Below, piece after piece: positions 41,640-50,713 of a stretch of DNA of 64,000 nt. Within the stretch, counting starts at the first letter, position 1. The number at the start of each line of letters is the position of its first letter. The notes beneath the pieces were generated by a model. It made no database searches and was not told the DNA's origin. It saw only the letters and a list, made by a program, of their open reading frames with translations. The DNA comes from SZUA-35 sp964351995 (GTDB lineage: Bacteria > Actinomycetota > Acidimicrobiia > Acidimicrobiales > SZUA-35). The stretch is from contig CAYGQE010000025.1 of the NCBI GenBank assembly GCA_964351995.1, positions 1 to 64,000 on the forward strand. Direction: 5' to 3'. The translations under genes were made by a program, and so were the position numbers.

Positions 41640-43180
41640 CGCTGTCCTACTCCCAATCGACGTTCGAGCCGCTGGCTCTCCCGAGACATACTGAACGCAA
41701 CCACGGCGAAGCCGACGGCCACGAAGGTGAGACTCTCGGCGATACCGAAGCCTCGGAATTCCGCCTGGGCATGAATCTGTCCACGCACTTCGAGGAATTC
41801 CGGTAGCGCAATGATCGAGAACAGCGTGGTGTCCTTGAACAGAGCGATGAACTGTCCGACCATCGCAGGGATCACGGCCCGCAGCGCCTGCGGTAACACG
41901 ATGAGTCGCATGATCTTGGCCTGGGACAACCCCTGCGCTTGCCCGGCTTCGATCTGTCCCTTGGGCACCGACTGGAGCCCGCCCCGAATGATCTCGGCGA
42001 TGTAGGCAGCTGAGAAAAGCGTGACTGCTGCGATCGCCCTCGTCACCAACGAAAGCGGCGTGTCGGTGTTCAGGAAGAACCCGAGGAAGAACTGAGCGGC
42101 CAACAAGAACGTGATCAGGGGCGCACCGCGAAAGAACTCGATGTAGCCCACCGACAAGAACCGAATCGCCGGAAGGTCAGAGCGCCGACCGAGTGCTAGC
42201 AACACGCCCAGCGGGAACGCCAACACGATGCCGCCGACCGTGGCCACCAGATTGAGGTGGAAACCACCCCACTCTTTCCAGTCGATACCACCGTGGTCGA
42301 CAATGCCGTTGACAACGAAGACGGCGATGCCGGCGAGTACCACAGCACCGGCTCGACCGCCGTCGATGCGATCACCCCGGTACGCAACAAACGCACCGTA
42401 CAGACCGACACCGAGCGGTACCACCATCAGAATTCCGGGCCGGAGACCGAACGCAACGACAGCTGCTGCTGCGCCAACGAAAGCTATCGCCGCCGAGGTC
42501 GAGCCTGGCAGCCGAGCCACGAGTGCGTTGAGGGCCGGCAAGAGGGCAAGCGTGGTGTACATCCATGCCCAGCCGCCCGTTCCCGACAGGACCTGGAAAC
42601 TGATGCAGGCGCCCACCGCAGCCAACGAGTATGCGTATGGCCGTAATCCAGCAGTCACCCGAGAGGCGAAGGCCCACCCGAGGATTCCAAGGCCCAACGC
42701 ACCGCCAGTCAGCAGCCACGGTCCCACCGTTTCGACGAAGGCGACCAGAATCAGGAGCATGAACGCACCAACGGCCCAGAAGCTCGACAGGTACGTGCGC
42801 CATGAGGTCGGCTCGAATGGCTCGCCGGTCTCTTCAGCGGTGTCTCGCGCCGCCGACCGCATCGATCCCATGAGCACACCGAACGATGCAGAGAGAATCA
42901 GCAGTTGAGCCACGATTCGCCATCGCTCTTCGCGCGGATACTGGCCGATCATGAAGTTCTCGAGGTTGCTCGAAACCGGCTCCCACTGCCCGGTGATGAA
43001 CACGAACCTGAACAGTCGGTAGAGCAAGTACGTGGCGATCGGAGCAAACAGCAACGTGATCACCGTGTTCAGCGGTGAGTTGAAGAGGTTGCGACGGGCC
43101 CATTTGGCCGCGCCCAGTGAGTTGTCAGGCGGACGCGAAAGGTCTTCGGCCTGCGCCGGAATGGTCGTGAGATCGGTCAT
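41636..43180 (-). CDS. Amino-acid ABC transporter permease (AapM-like)
   Basis: 514 residues from ATG 43180; long for the HisM family because of an N-terminal region with about five to six extra membrane segments (residues 40-300), as in AapM. The C-terminal permease domain carries the EAA loop EIIRGGLQSVPKGQIEAGQALGLS-type motif (here EAGQAQGLSQAKIMRLIVLPQA). ATGA overlap with the upstream permease. The open frame before 43180 is not coding. Confidence 0.9.
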   Translation of the reverse strand: MTDLTTIPAQAEDLSRPPDNSLGAAKWARRNLFNSPLNTVITLLFAPIATYLLYRLFRFVFITGQWEPVSSNLENFMIGQYPREERWRIVAQLLILSASFGVLMGSMRSAARDTAEETGEPFEPTSWRTYLSSFWAVGAFMLLILVAFVETVGPWLLTGGALGLGILGWAFASRVTAGLRPYAYSLAAVGACISFQVLSGTGGWAWMYTTLALLPALNALVARLPGSTSAAIAFVGAAAAVVAFGLRPGILMVVPLGVGLYGAFVAYRGDRIDGGRAGAVVLAGIAVFVVNGIVDHGGIDWKEWGGFHLNLVATVGGIVLAFPLGVLLALGRRSDLPAIRFLSVGYIEFFRGAPLITFLLAAQFFLGFFLNTDTPLSLVTRAIAAVTLFSAAYIAEIIRGGLQSVPKGQIEAGQAQGLSQAKIMRLIVLPQALRAVIPAMVGQFIALFKDTTLFSIIALPEFLEVRGQIHAQAEFRGFGIAESLTFVAVGFAVVAFSMSRESQRLERRLGVGQR

Positions 43181-44436
43181 CGGCCCACCAATTGGAATCG
43201 ACGGTTGACGATGTTGAGGATGATCGACCAGAAGAACGAGAAGCCGAGATAAATCAACATCAAGACAGCGAGCAGAGGCACGGCAGGCTTTCCGTTGCCG
43301 ATGGCGGTACGTATCAGCTGCGTGATCTCCGGATAGGCAACCACCACGCCGAGCGACGTGTTCTTCGTCAGGTTCAAGAACTGGTTGATCATCGGCGGGA
43401 TGGCAATGCGCAGTGCCTGGGGAAGGACGACGAATCGGTAGCGTTGGAAGCCCGAGAGGGCGAGTGCGTTCGACGCTTCGGTCTGCCCCTTCGCAACCGC
43501 TTGGATCGATCCTCGCACGATCTCGGCGACGTGGCTCGCTGTGTAAAGGCCGAGCGCAACCGTGAGGCTGATCCACCCCGCATTCGTGGCGAAGCCTCCC
43601 TCGATGAGCCGCCCGGACTCTGACACGGCGGGCCAGGACATTCGATACGGCGTGCCCGTCACCACGAAGGCGACAAGGAAGAGTCCGAGCAGCGTGCCCA
43701 GCGACCAAAGGACCCGGCGATGAGGCTCGCCGGTGGTCAGGTTGATCTGCGTACGTCGTCGCCAGACGACGACAACGGCGGCCAAGACGAACAGCATCAG
43801 GATCCAGAAGACGCCAGTCGAACCGGACGTGGCGATCGACGGAACACCCCACCGGTCATTCGACAGAATCAGGAGATTGGAATCGACACCGGGAAACTTC
43901 AGCTGCGTCGGAGCACTACTGGGGTTGAACGGGGGAAGCGGACCGAAGGTGAAGACGGCGAAACCGAAGAACGCAATCAGGATGAGCGGAGGAACATTTC
44001 GCACGCCCTCGACATAGAGCTGCGAGAGCCTGGCCACCAGCCAGTTGCTGGACAAGCGGCCAATGCCGATGAGCGTGCCGAGGGTGACGGCGAGCAAAAT
44101 GCCGAACACGGCGGACACCGCAGTGTTCTTGATACCGACCCAGAGAAGGTTGGGGAACAGTGGGCTTCGATCGTCGAAGCCCGGATCATCCCGGATGCTG
44201 AAGTTCGTCGGCTGGTCGAACACACCGAAATCGATCGGGATGCCACTGGCATCGAGATTGGTGATCAAGTTGTTGATCAACCAGTACAGGGTCCCGCCGA
44301 CGCCGACGACAGCGACGACCTGGCCCACGATGCGCAAGACGTTGACGTCGCGCCAGGGTGGGGGCCGTTGTTGAGATGGAGGCTCGGCCTTGGTGGCGGT
44401 CAAGATGCTCGCTTCAGAAAGAACGGTTGCGGACAA
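43177..44436 (-). CDS. Amino-acid ABC transporter permease (AapQ-like)
   Basis: 419 residues. First TM about 30-50, then a ~60-residue extracytoplasmic insertion, and the HisM-type core with GVRNVPPLILIAFFGF and the EAA loop (GQTEASNALALSGFQRY). Pairs with the AapM-like protein as the heterodimeric channel. Separated from the binding-protein gene by 105 bp containing two strong hairpins. Confidence 0.92.
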   Translation of the reverse strand: MSATVLSEASILTATKAEPPSQQRPPPWRDVNVLRIVGQVVAVVGVGGTLYWLINNLITNLDASGIPIDFGVFDQPTNFSIRDDPGFDDRSPLFPNLLWVGIKNTAVSAVFGILLAVTLGTLIGIGRLSSNWLVARLSQLYVEGVRNVPPLILIAFFGFAVFTFGPLPPFNPSSAPTQLKFPGVDSNLLILSNDRWGVPSIATSGSTGVFWILMLFVLAAVVVVWRRRTQINLTTGEPHRRVLWSLGTLLGLFLVAFVVTGTPYRMSWPAVSESGRLIEGGFATNAGWISLTVALGLYTASHVAEIVRGSIQAVAKGQTEASNALALSGFQRYRFVVLPQALRIAIPPMINQFLNLTKNTSLGVVVAYPEITQLIRTAIGNGKPAVPLLAVLMLIYLGFSFFWSIILNIVNRRFQLVGR

Positions 44437-44454
44437 CCAACGGACGGGAACCGG

Positions 44455-44487
44455 ACCTGCCGGCGAGCCAAAAACTCGCCGGCAGGT
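44455..44487 (-). terminator. 13-bp hairpin between binding-protein and permease genes
   Basis: A perfect 13-bp stem (44455-44467 with 44475-44487) with a 7-nt loop that is TTTTTGG on the minus strand. Second of two hairpins downstream of the binding-protein gene. Confidence 0.65.
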
Positions 44488-44497
44488 GTGGTGCTCA

Positions 44498-44525
44498 GTG
44501 GGTCACGACTCGAGTCGTGACCCAC
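44498..44525 (-). terminator. 28-bp perfect palindrome after the binding-protein gene
   Basis: A self-complementary palindrome centred at 44511/44512, 16 bp beyond the binding-protein stop (44542). Together with the next hairpin it probably causes partial termination or protects the upstream mRNA, giving more binding protein than permease. Confidence 0.65.
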
Positions 44526-44541
44526 GACGATCAACCAGTGA

Positions 44542-45639
44542 TCAGCGGTACGGCGGGACGTAGAGGAGCCCGCCGTTGGTCCACAGGTCGTTCGGCGATC
44601 CTTCGAGAAGGAGGCCGATCGGGATGATGTGTTCGTTGTAGATCTCTTCGTAGTTGCCGACCTGGCTCACGACCTGCACAGCGAAGTCCGCTGGGAGACC
44701 GAGGCCCGGATCGAAGCCATCACTACCGATGAAGTTCAAGATGTTCGGATCGTCACCGGAGTAGCTACCGATGTTGCTCGAATCGAGCCCGAACTCCCAG
44801 GCTTGCACGGTGGCCATGACAGACCACTCGACCGCTTGTGCCCATTCGGTGTCACCATCGACGACGACGGGACCGAGCGGCTCCTTCGAGATGACCTCAG
44901 CCATGATGAACTGCTCGGCTCCACCTTCGCCCTCGATGGAGGACTTGAAAGCGGCGAGCTGTGACGCATCGGAGGTCCACGCCTCACACTGGCCTTCTTC
45001 GTATGCGGGACGCAATGCGTTGTTGTCCTCGAACACGACGGGGTTGAACGGAATACCACGAGCGCTGAACACAGCATTCAGGTTGAGTTCGGTCGTCGTG
45101 CCGGAGAGCACGCAGATGCTGGCATCGGCGAGATCTTCAAGCGTGGTGAAGCCGGTGCTGGCCGGAACCATCATGCCCTGGCCGTCGTAGAAGGTCGTGA
45201 ACAAGAAGTTCGCACCTTCCTGACCATCACGGGTTGCCGTCCACGTGGTGTTGCGAATCAGGACATCGATCTCGCCGGACTGCAGCGCAGTGAAACGAGC
45301 ATCGGAGGTGAGCGGAACGAATTCCACCGCGTTTGCATCGCCGAGGATGCCGGCGGCGACAACACGACAGAAGTCGATGTCGAAGCCATCGAACTCGCCG
45401 GCGTCATCAACGATGCCGAAGCCTGGGAGGGTGTCGTTGCCGCCGCAGATGAGCGTCCCACGCTCTTGCACTGCGGCCAGGCGTCCGCCAGCCTGAGTGA
45501 GTTCAACGGTCTCTTCACCGTCGGATGTGTCTTCGGTCGAGTCATCGCTTGACTCCTCAGCATCAGAACTGCAGGCTGCTGCCGTCAGTATCAGTGCCAG
45601 GAATACAGCGAAGAGGCGTAGCCACTTCGTGGTCTTCAT
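44542..45639 (-). CDS. Amino-acid ABC transporter substrate-binding lipoprotein (AapJ-like)
   Basis: 365 residues. Lipoprotein signal peptide (LFAVFLALILTAAAC), acidic linker, then a SBP_bac_3 domain: RGTLICGGNDTLPGFGIVDD, FDGFDIDFCRVVAAGILGD, EIDVLIRNTTWTATRDGQEG. The last motif (RNTTWT) and NFIGSDGFDPGLGLPADFA are typical of AapJ/BztA general L-amino-acid binders. AAGGAG 8 nt before ATG 45639. First gene of the importer operon. Confidence 0.94.
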   Translation of the reverse strand: MKTTKWLRLFAVFLALILTAAACSSDAEESSDDSTEDTSDGEETVELTQAGGRLAAVQERGTLICGGNDTLPGFGIVDDAGEFDGFDIDFCRVVAAGILGDANAVEFVPLTSDARFTALQSGEIDVLIRNTTWTATRDGQEGANFLFTTFYDGQGMMVPASTGFTTLEDLADASICVLSGTTTELNLNAVFSARGIPFNPVVFEDNNALRPAYEEGQCEAWTSDASQLAAFKSSIEGEGGAEQFIMAEVISKEPLGPVVVDGDTEWAQAVEWSVMATVQAWEFGLDSSNIGSYSGDDPNILNFIGSDGFDPGLGLPADFAVQVVSQVGNYEEIYNEHIIPIGLLLEGSPNDLWTNGGLLYVPPYR

Positions 45640-45666
45640 GAGTTGTCTCCTTGTCCCGGAGGGGAA

Positions 45667-45690
45667 CCTCGCCCTCGCCGTGTGGCGAGG
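45667..45690 (-). promoter_or_regulatory. 5'-UTR hairpin of the amino-acid importer
   Basis: A 7-bp stem (45667-45673 cctcgcc with 45684-45690 ggcgagg) and a 10-nt loop lie just upstream of the binding-protein ribosome-binding site. Function unknown; could stabilise the leader. Confidence 0.3.
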
Positions 45691-45811
45691 AAGTGGCGGA
45701 GAACTTAGCGGCCCACCTCACGTCGTGCTCGGGATGCGTCAAGAACGCTGTGTTTCAGCCGTGATACCGCACCGCAACAAGCTGCAAGCAGCGGCACGGA
45801 ATCCGGCGATC

Positions 45812-45817
45812 TACAGT
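45812..45817 (+). promoter_or_regulatory. Candidate -10 box for leaderless azlC
   Basis: TACAGT lies 8 nt before ATG 45826 without a Shine-Dalgarno. The same hexamer and spacing occur before the second metY. Confidence 0.4.
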
Positions 45818-45825
45818 CGTAGCCG

Positions 45826-46518
45826 ATGACCGAAACACCCTCCACATCGCAGGGTCTGCGGTTCTCCAATGGCGACGCAGCAACGCTGGCTGTCACCTAC
45901 TTCACTGCTGGGCTTGCGGTCTCGGTCCTTCACGTCACGCAAGGAGCCGACCCACTGGTCGTGATTGCTGCAGCCTTCATCGTCAACTCGGCCACCTCAA
46001 CGCTTGCGTTCACGGCGGTGGCCACGACAGGCGGTTCGACGCTTGCGGCGGTGGCGAGCGGTTGGCTGGTGGCGACCAGGTTCGGTCTGTTCGCCGCTGC
46101 ACTCGGTCCACGCCTCTGGCCGCAACGATGGAAGCGTGCGCTCGCCGCACACATGGCCTTCGACCCCAGCGTGGCACTGGCCTTGCGAGAAGACACCGAC
46201 GAGCTGGCACAGCAAGCATTCGTCAAGGCCGGGTTGTGGCTGTGTGTACCGTGGTGGATCTCGGCCGTGGTCGGTGCCCTCATCGCCGACCGGTTGGGAG
46301 ACACCGATGCCCTTGGGCTCGACGTGGTGCTGCCCGCTTTGCTGCTCGCCATCGTGTTTCCCCAACTGCGCGAACGGGGCGGACAAGTCGTGGCGGCAGC
46401 GTCGGTGGTTCTCGCCCTCGGCCTGGTGGGGTTCACACCAGGCGGAGTGCCCGAGTTGGTCGGTGGCGCGGCTGCGCTCCTGGTGCTGACCCAGCGGCCG
46501 AAAGACAGAGGCACCTGA
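45826..46518 (+). CDS. azlC: AzlC-family branched-chain amino-acid exporter subunit
   Basis: 230 residues with several membrane helices. AzlC pattern: FTAGLAVSVLHVTQGADPLVVIAAAFIVNSATSTLAF, then ARxxx-type segment RFGLFAAALGPRLWPQRWKRALAAHMAFDPSVALALRE. Forms an exporter with AzlD for Val/Leu/Ile or methionine analogues. The azlD start shares bases with its stop (TGATG), so the two are translationally coupled. Confidence 0.88.
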   Translation: MTETPSTSQGLRFSNGDAATLAVTYFTAGLAVSVLHVTQGADPLVVIAAAFIVNSATSTLAFTAVATTGGSTLAAVASGWLVATRFGLFAAALGPRLWPQRWKRALAAHMAFDPSVALALREDTDELAQQAFVKAGLWLCVPWWISAVVGALIADRLGDTDALGLDVVLPALLLAIVFPQLRERGGQVVAAASVVLALGLVGFTPGGVPELVGGAAALLVLTQRPKDRGT

Positions 46519-46823
46519 TGTTGACCTGGACTGCGGTCGGCCTCCTCGCCATCGGCGTCTACGGCCAGCGCGCCATCGGCGCCACCGCGATCGACACCGC
46601 TCGCCTCGACCCCCGATGGCAGCGCGTGCTCACCGCGCTGCCGCTCGCCATCATCAGTGCCGTGATTGCGCTGCAATCGGTCACGAGCAGCCGATCGCTC
46701 GAACTCGATGCTCGGCTGGCCGGCATCGCCGTGGCAGCGGCCTGCGCCTGGCGCCGTCTTCCACTGCTGGTGACCGTGCTTGCCGCCGCTGCCACGACAG
46801 CGGCGATCCGGGCCACCACCTGA
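46518..46823 (+). CDS. azlD: AzlD-family branched-chain amino-acid exporter subunit
   Basis: 101 residues with three to four membrane helices (LLAIGVYGQRAIGA, LPLAIISAVIALQSV, LLVTVLAAAATTAAIRA), the normal AzlD size and position right after azlC. The TGATG junction couples it to azlC. A long frame open upstream in this phase is not coding. Confidence 0.85.
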   Translation: MLTWTAVGLLAIGVYGQRAIGATAIDTARLDPRWQRVLTALPLAIISAVIALQSVTSSRSLELDARLAGIAVAAACAWRRLPLLVTVLAAAATTAAIRATT

Positions 46824-46895
46824 GCGGAACAGACCATTCGAAAGAAATCTTCGATTCCGTGTCATCGTTTTCACTCTCCCAGCCCTCGATACGGC

Positions 46896-47390
46896 ATGAG
46901 GGTGACCACTCCAACGGACGAGGGCATGAACGAAATCAACGAATCGAGCGAGACGTTCGAGGACTTGGTCGCCGACTTCCGTCCCCAGTTGGTCGTCTAC
47001 GGACGTTCGATCGATCCTCGGGGCGCCGAAGACGCCGTGCAGGACGCCTTCGAGGCACTACGCAAGCGTGAGCAACGCCCGCCGCCCATCGAGAACCGGC
47101 GGGGCTATCTCGTTCGGATCGTCCAGCGGGCGCAGCGTCGACCAACCCGTCTCGCCCGCTTCATCCCGCCACCTGCCGAAGTGCTCGATCACTACCGAGA
47201 TCCCGGTGTTGCCAGAGCCCTGGCCCGATTGCCGGAACGTCAACGCGACTGCCTGGCCCTTCGCTACGGCCAAGACCAGAAGCTCACCGACATCGCCGAA
47301 CTGCTCGGCATCACCGAGGGATCGGTGAAGCAACACATCGCACGCGGACTCGCCACGCTGCGTACTCGACTGGAGACCACCAATGCCTGA
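46896..47390 (+). CDS. ECF-like RNA polymerase sigma factor
   Basis: 164 residues. Region 2 (about 18-75: FEDLVADFRPQLVVYGRS, GAEDAVQDAFEALRK) and region 4 (about 105-160: LARLPERQRDCLALRYGQDQKLTDIAELLGITEGSVKQHIARGL) are present with a short linker. Start alternatives: 46896 or ATG 46926. The downstream gene overlaps by 8 bp and encodes a single-pass membrane protein, the expected place of an anti-sigma factor. Confidence 0.85.
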   Translation: MRVTTPTDEGMNEINESSETFEDLVADFRPQLVVYGRSIDPRGAEDAVQDAFEALRKREQRPPPIENRRGYLVRIVQRAQRRPTRLARFIPPPAEVLDHYRDPGVARALARLPERQRDCLALRYGQDQKLTDIAELLGITEGSVKQHIARGLATLRTRLETTNA

Positions 47391-48543
47391 TACCGATGTG
47401 CTCGATCTCGAAGAACGCCTCACCCGCCACTACGCCGACGTCGCCACCGCTCCGTCGCTCCACCGCCGTCCGTCTGCGACTCCTCGCCTGGTCTTTGCCG
47501 GCCTCCTCGTGGCGTTGATCGCCGGAGCGGCCTACGTCTCGAGCCTTGTCTCAACCCGCGAAGACATCGCCGCCGAACCTCTTCCGAACGATGCGGTGAC
47601 GTCTGAGCTGATGGGTCTCCTGGAACGGGTTCCCGACACTGGAGCGCTTGCCGTCGGATTCGCTGACTTCGAGCGGGCCAGAACCCTTTCAGACACCGGC
47701 ACCCTCAACGACGACGCCCCCTTCCCAGCCGCGTTGGATCTGACCGCGCCACTCCCGCAATTCTTGGTCCGAGCCCAGCTCGATCCCGGAGCGCTCGAAC
47801 AGGCATTTGGCTTCGGACTGAGCGACGTTCTTCAATCGCTGGTGTTCCAAACAGAAGAAGTCGCTGACGGCAACATCATCCGTGTCGACCGTGATCTCGA
47901 TGAAGTCCTCGACCGTGCGCAGGCTGACCCAGACTGGACAGACCGAGTCAGCCGGCGCATGGCAGGCTCGTTCGACATCGTGGACTGGGGCGACGAAGGC
48001 TTTGACGTCGCCCGCGTGAGCACTGTGCGCGAGCTCGGCCGGGGCGGTCAGCTCGCCGGCTTCGACACCGATCTGTTGACCCGCTCAGAAGACAACGAGG
48101 AACTGGAAGGGGTGTTGTCGACCGACAGCACGCAGGGCGTGCTCGCCGACAATGAACAGTTCGTCGACGCGTTGGCGCTGGTCCACCGCAGCGACTCGCT
48201 GGCGTTCATGGGCCATCTGGAGAGCAGCGGCTTCGTCGAGGGGCCGGACGATTCCTTCACAATCCCGAGCGTCATGATCGTGGATCAATCGCTCGACGGC
48301 TCCGTTCGTGTCGTCTACGGATTCGCACCAGACACCGACATCGACGCCGCCATCTCGAACATCGTCACAACAATCGAAGAACCATCGGAGTGGGTCAGCG
48401 GTTCGATCGACGGCATGTCGGTGACAAGCAGGAGAGCTGGCGAGTTCTTTCTGATCGACCTGACGCCGACCGACGAGCGGGCCGAGCAACTGGACCTCAG
48501 ATCGATCTTCTTCTTCATGCAAGATGCGTCCAAGCTGCGGTAG
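47383..48543 (+). CDS. Single-pass membrane protein, probable partner of the sigma factor
   Basis: 386 residues. Short cytoplasmic N-terminus (about 1-34), one transmembrane helix about 35-57 (LVFAGLLVALIAGAAYVSSLV), and a ~325-residue extracytoplasmic domain, Asp/Glu-rich with few Cys. The cytoplasmic part lacks the HxxxCxxC zinc anti-sigma motif and is too short for a standard ASD. The 8-bp overlap with the sigma gene supports functional linkage; anti-sigma or sensor role is inferred only from that. Confidence 0.65.
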   Translation: MPDTDVLDLEERLTRHYADVATAPSLHRRPSATPRLVFAGLLVALIAGAAYVSSLVSTREDIAAEPLPNDAVTSELMGLLERVPDTGALAVGFADFERARTLSDTGTLNDDAPFPAALDLTAPLPQFLVRAQLDPGALEQAFGFGLSDVLQSLVFQTEEVADGNIIRVDRDLDEVLDRAQADPDWTDRVSRRMAGSFDIVDWGDEGFDVARVSTVRELGRGGQLAGFDTDLLTRSEDNEELEGVLSTDSTQGVLADNEQFVDALALVHRSDSLAFMGHLESSGFVEGPDDSFTIPSVMIVDQSLDGSVRVVYGFAPDTDIDAAISNIVTTIEEPSEWVSGSIDGMSVTSRRAGEFFLIDLTPTDERAEQLDLRSIFFFMQDASKLR

Positions 48544-48611
48544 CCGCCGCCGAGACCCTCTCGTATGGCGAGCGATCGGCGGTGGGGCAAGCCGCCCAGA
48601 GAGCACACCAC

Positions 48612-48617
48612 TACAGT
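48612..48617 (+). promoter_or_regulatory. Candidate -10 box for the second metY
   Basis: TACAGT lies 8 nt before ATG 48626, with no Shine-Dalgarno; likely leaderless. Confidence 0.4.
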
Positions 48618-48625
48618 CTCCCGCC

Positions 48626-49921
48626 ATGCCGATCGAGCCAGACTTCCTCCGATTCGACACGCTCAGCCTGCACGCTGGCCAACGACCCGACCCCACCACG
48701 GGTGCCAGGGCGGTGCCGATCTACTTCACGACGAGCTACAACTTCCCCGACACCGACGAAGCGGCGGCGCTGTTCAATCTGGAAGCGCCCGGCCACATCT
48801 ACAGCCGGATCTCGAACCCCACCGTGGCGGTACTCGAAGAACGGCTGGCTGCACTCGAAGGCGGTGTCGGAGCAGTGGCCGCTGCGAGCGGAACCGCTGC
48901 GCTCCACCTCGCCATCGCCACGCTGCTGAGCGCCGGCGATCACGTCGTCGCCTCGAAGAACATGTACGGCGGCTCACTCAACATGCTCACCCACACCATG
49001 CCCCGCTTCGGTATCACCACGACCTTCGTCGACCCTCGTGATCACGACGCATGGGCCGCTGCTATTCAGCCAAACACCAAGGTGCTGTTCGGCGAGACCC
49101 TCGGCAACCCCGGTATCGAAGTGCTCGACATCGCAGCGGTGGCCGACATCGCTCACAGCAACGGCCTTCCTCTCCTCATCGACTCGACCTTCAGCACCCC
49201 GTACCTCATTCGCCCGATCGAGCACGGCGCTGACATCGTCATGCACTCGGTCACCAAGTTCCTCGGCGGCCATGGTGTGGCCCTCGGCGGCGCCATCGTC
49301 GACGGCGGCCGCTTCGACTGGGAAGCATCCGGCAAGTTCCCGACACTCACCGAGCCCTATGCCGGCTACCACGGCATCGTCTTCACCGAAGAGTTCGGCC
49401 CCGCCGCCATGGGCATGCGGGCCAGGGCCGAAGGCCTCCGAGACTTCGGCGCATCGATGAGTCCACAGAACGCCTTCCAACTCTTGCAAGGTGTCGAGAC
49501 GCTGCCCCTCCGGATGCAGCGCCATGTCAGCAACGCCAAGGCAGTCATCGATGCGCTCCTCGCCAACGACGCCGTCAGCTGGGTCAGCCACCCGTACAAC
49601 GAAGCGCACCCGGATCACGAGTTGGCCAAGCGCCTCTACCCGAAAGGCGCTGGCGCCATCTTGAGCTTCGGCGTGAAGGGTGGCCGATCCGCTGGCCGCA
49701 AGTTCATCGAGTCAGTCCAGCTCGCGTCGCACCTCGCCAACGTCGGCGATGCCAAGACGCTCGTCATCCACCCAGGAAGCACGACGCATGGCCAGCTCAG
49801 TCCCGAGGAAATGAAGGCGTCCGGGATCAGCGAAGATCTCATCCGTTTGTCGGTCGGCCTGGAAGACCCTGATGACATCATCGAAGACATCGAGCGAGCA
49901 TTGAAGTCGAGCCAACGATGA
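48626..49921 (+). CDS. O-acetylhomoserine aminocarboxypropyltransferase, second paralogue
   Basis: 431-residue PLP enzyme of the Cys/Met metabolism family: ASGTAALHLAIATLLSAGDHVV, YGGSLNMLTHTMPRFGI, DIVMHSVTKFLGGHGVALGG (PLP Lys), VIHPGSTTHGQLSPEEM. Diverged from the MetY at 3563-4885, so one may use sulfide and the other another thiol or O-succinyl/O-acetyl substrate. ATG 48626 rather than the upstream ATG 48524. Overlaps the alpha/beta hydrolase gene by 4 bp. Confidence 0.9.
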   Translation: MPIEPDFLRFDTLSLHAGQRPDPTTGARAVPIYFTTSYNFPDTDEAAALFNLEAPGHIYSRISNPTVAVLEERLAALEGGVGAVAAASGTAALHLAIATLLSAGDHVVASKNMYGGSLNMLTHTMPRFGITTTFVDPRDHDAWAAAIQPNTKVLFGETLGNPGIEVLDIAAVADIAHSNGLPLLIDSTFSTPYLIRPIEHGADIVMHSVTKFLGGHGVALGGAIVDGGRFDWEASGKFPTLTEPYAGYHGIVFTEEFGPAAMGMRARAEGLRDFGASMSPQNAFQLLQGVETLPLRMQRHVSNAKAVIDALLANDAVSWVSHPYNEAHPDHELAKRLYPKGAGAILSFGVKGGRSAGRKFIESVQLASHLANVGDAKTLVIHPGSTTHGQLSPEEMKASGISEDLIRLSVGLEDPDDIIEDIERALKSSQR

Positions 49922-50709
49922 TCATCGACGTCAACGGCCAATCGATTCACGCGGCAACTGGTGGGGTCAATCCGTGCCCCGAGGATCCCGTTGTCATCCT
50001 GCTGCACGGCGCTGGCATGAATGGAACGATCTGGCAGCTCCAGACCCGCTACTTGGCGTATCGAGGCCTCCAGGCCATCGCCGTCGACTTGCCAGGACAC
50101 GGTCGCTCCGAAGGCGAGCCAATGACCTCGATCGAAGATCTCGGACAGTTCGTTGTCGATCTCATGGACGCCGCCGGATGGAGCCAGGCCAGCCTCGTCG
50201 GCCATTCGATGGGGTCGTTCATCGCGCTCGATGCAGCACACCGACTCGGCAAACGCTGCCGATCGATGGTCCTCATGGGTGCAGCGGGCGCCATGCCGGT
50301 CCACCCGCAACTCATCGCCGACGCTGAAGCCAACCTGCCCGCTGCTGCTGCCCTGATGGCGGCGTGGGGTCACGCAAAACCCGCTCATGTCGGCCAGAAC
50401 CCCACCCCCGGCATGTGGATGACCGGCGGGGCCCGAGCCCTGGTCGAGCGCAGCGATCCCGGCGTCCTCGCCACCGATTTCCGGGCCTGCGCTGCCTATC
50501 AGAGCGCAGCCGAGGCCGCAGCCGATGTGACGTGTCCAACCACCGTGATCATCGGCCTCGGCGACAAGATGACACCTCCGAAGGCAGGCCGTGCGCTGGC
50601 CGAGGCGCTGGCGCAGGTCGACATCATCGAACTCACCGACACGGGCCATTCCATGATGACCGAAGCACCGCGTGCCGTGCGTGCAGCCATTCTCGACGCA
50701 GTGAGCTGA
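49918..50709 (+). CDS. Alpha/beta hydrolase
   Basis: 263 residues. Oxyanion HG motif LLHGAGMNGTIW, nucleophile elbow LVGHSMGSFIAL, acid in GLGDKMTPP, catalytic His in DTGHSMMTEAP. Full catalytic triad. Shorter than MetX-type homoserine acyltransferases and lacking their pattern, so not MetX, despite being translationally coupled to metY. Possible thioester, ester or lactone hydrolase. The cNMP-binding gene starts 4 nt later. Confidence 0.88.
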   Translation: MIIDVNGQSIHAATGGVNPCPEDPVVILLHGAGMNGTIWQLQTRYLAYRGLQAIAVDLPGHGRSEGEPMTSIEDLGQFVVDLMDAAGWSQASLVGHSMGSFIALDAAHRLGKRCRSMVLMGAAGAMPVHPQLIADAEANLPAAAALMAAWGHAKPAHVGQNPTPGMWMTGGARALVERSDPGVLATDFRACAAYQSAAEAAADVTCPTTVIIGLGDKMTPPKAGRALAEALAQVDIIELTDTGHSMMTEAPRAVRAAILDAVS

Positions 50710-50713
50710 CCCG

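Noticed and set aside
49918..50709. MetX (homoserine O-acetyltransferase) because of linkage to metY
   Set aside because: Same fold class but only 263 residues, with a generic GHSMG elbow and without the MetX-specific length and lid; kept as an uncharacterised hydrolase.
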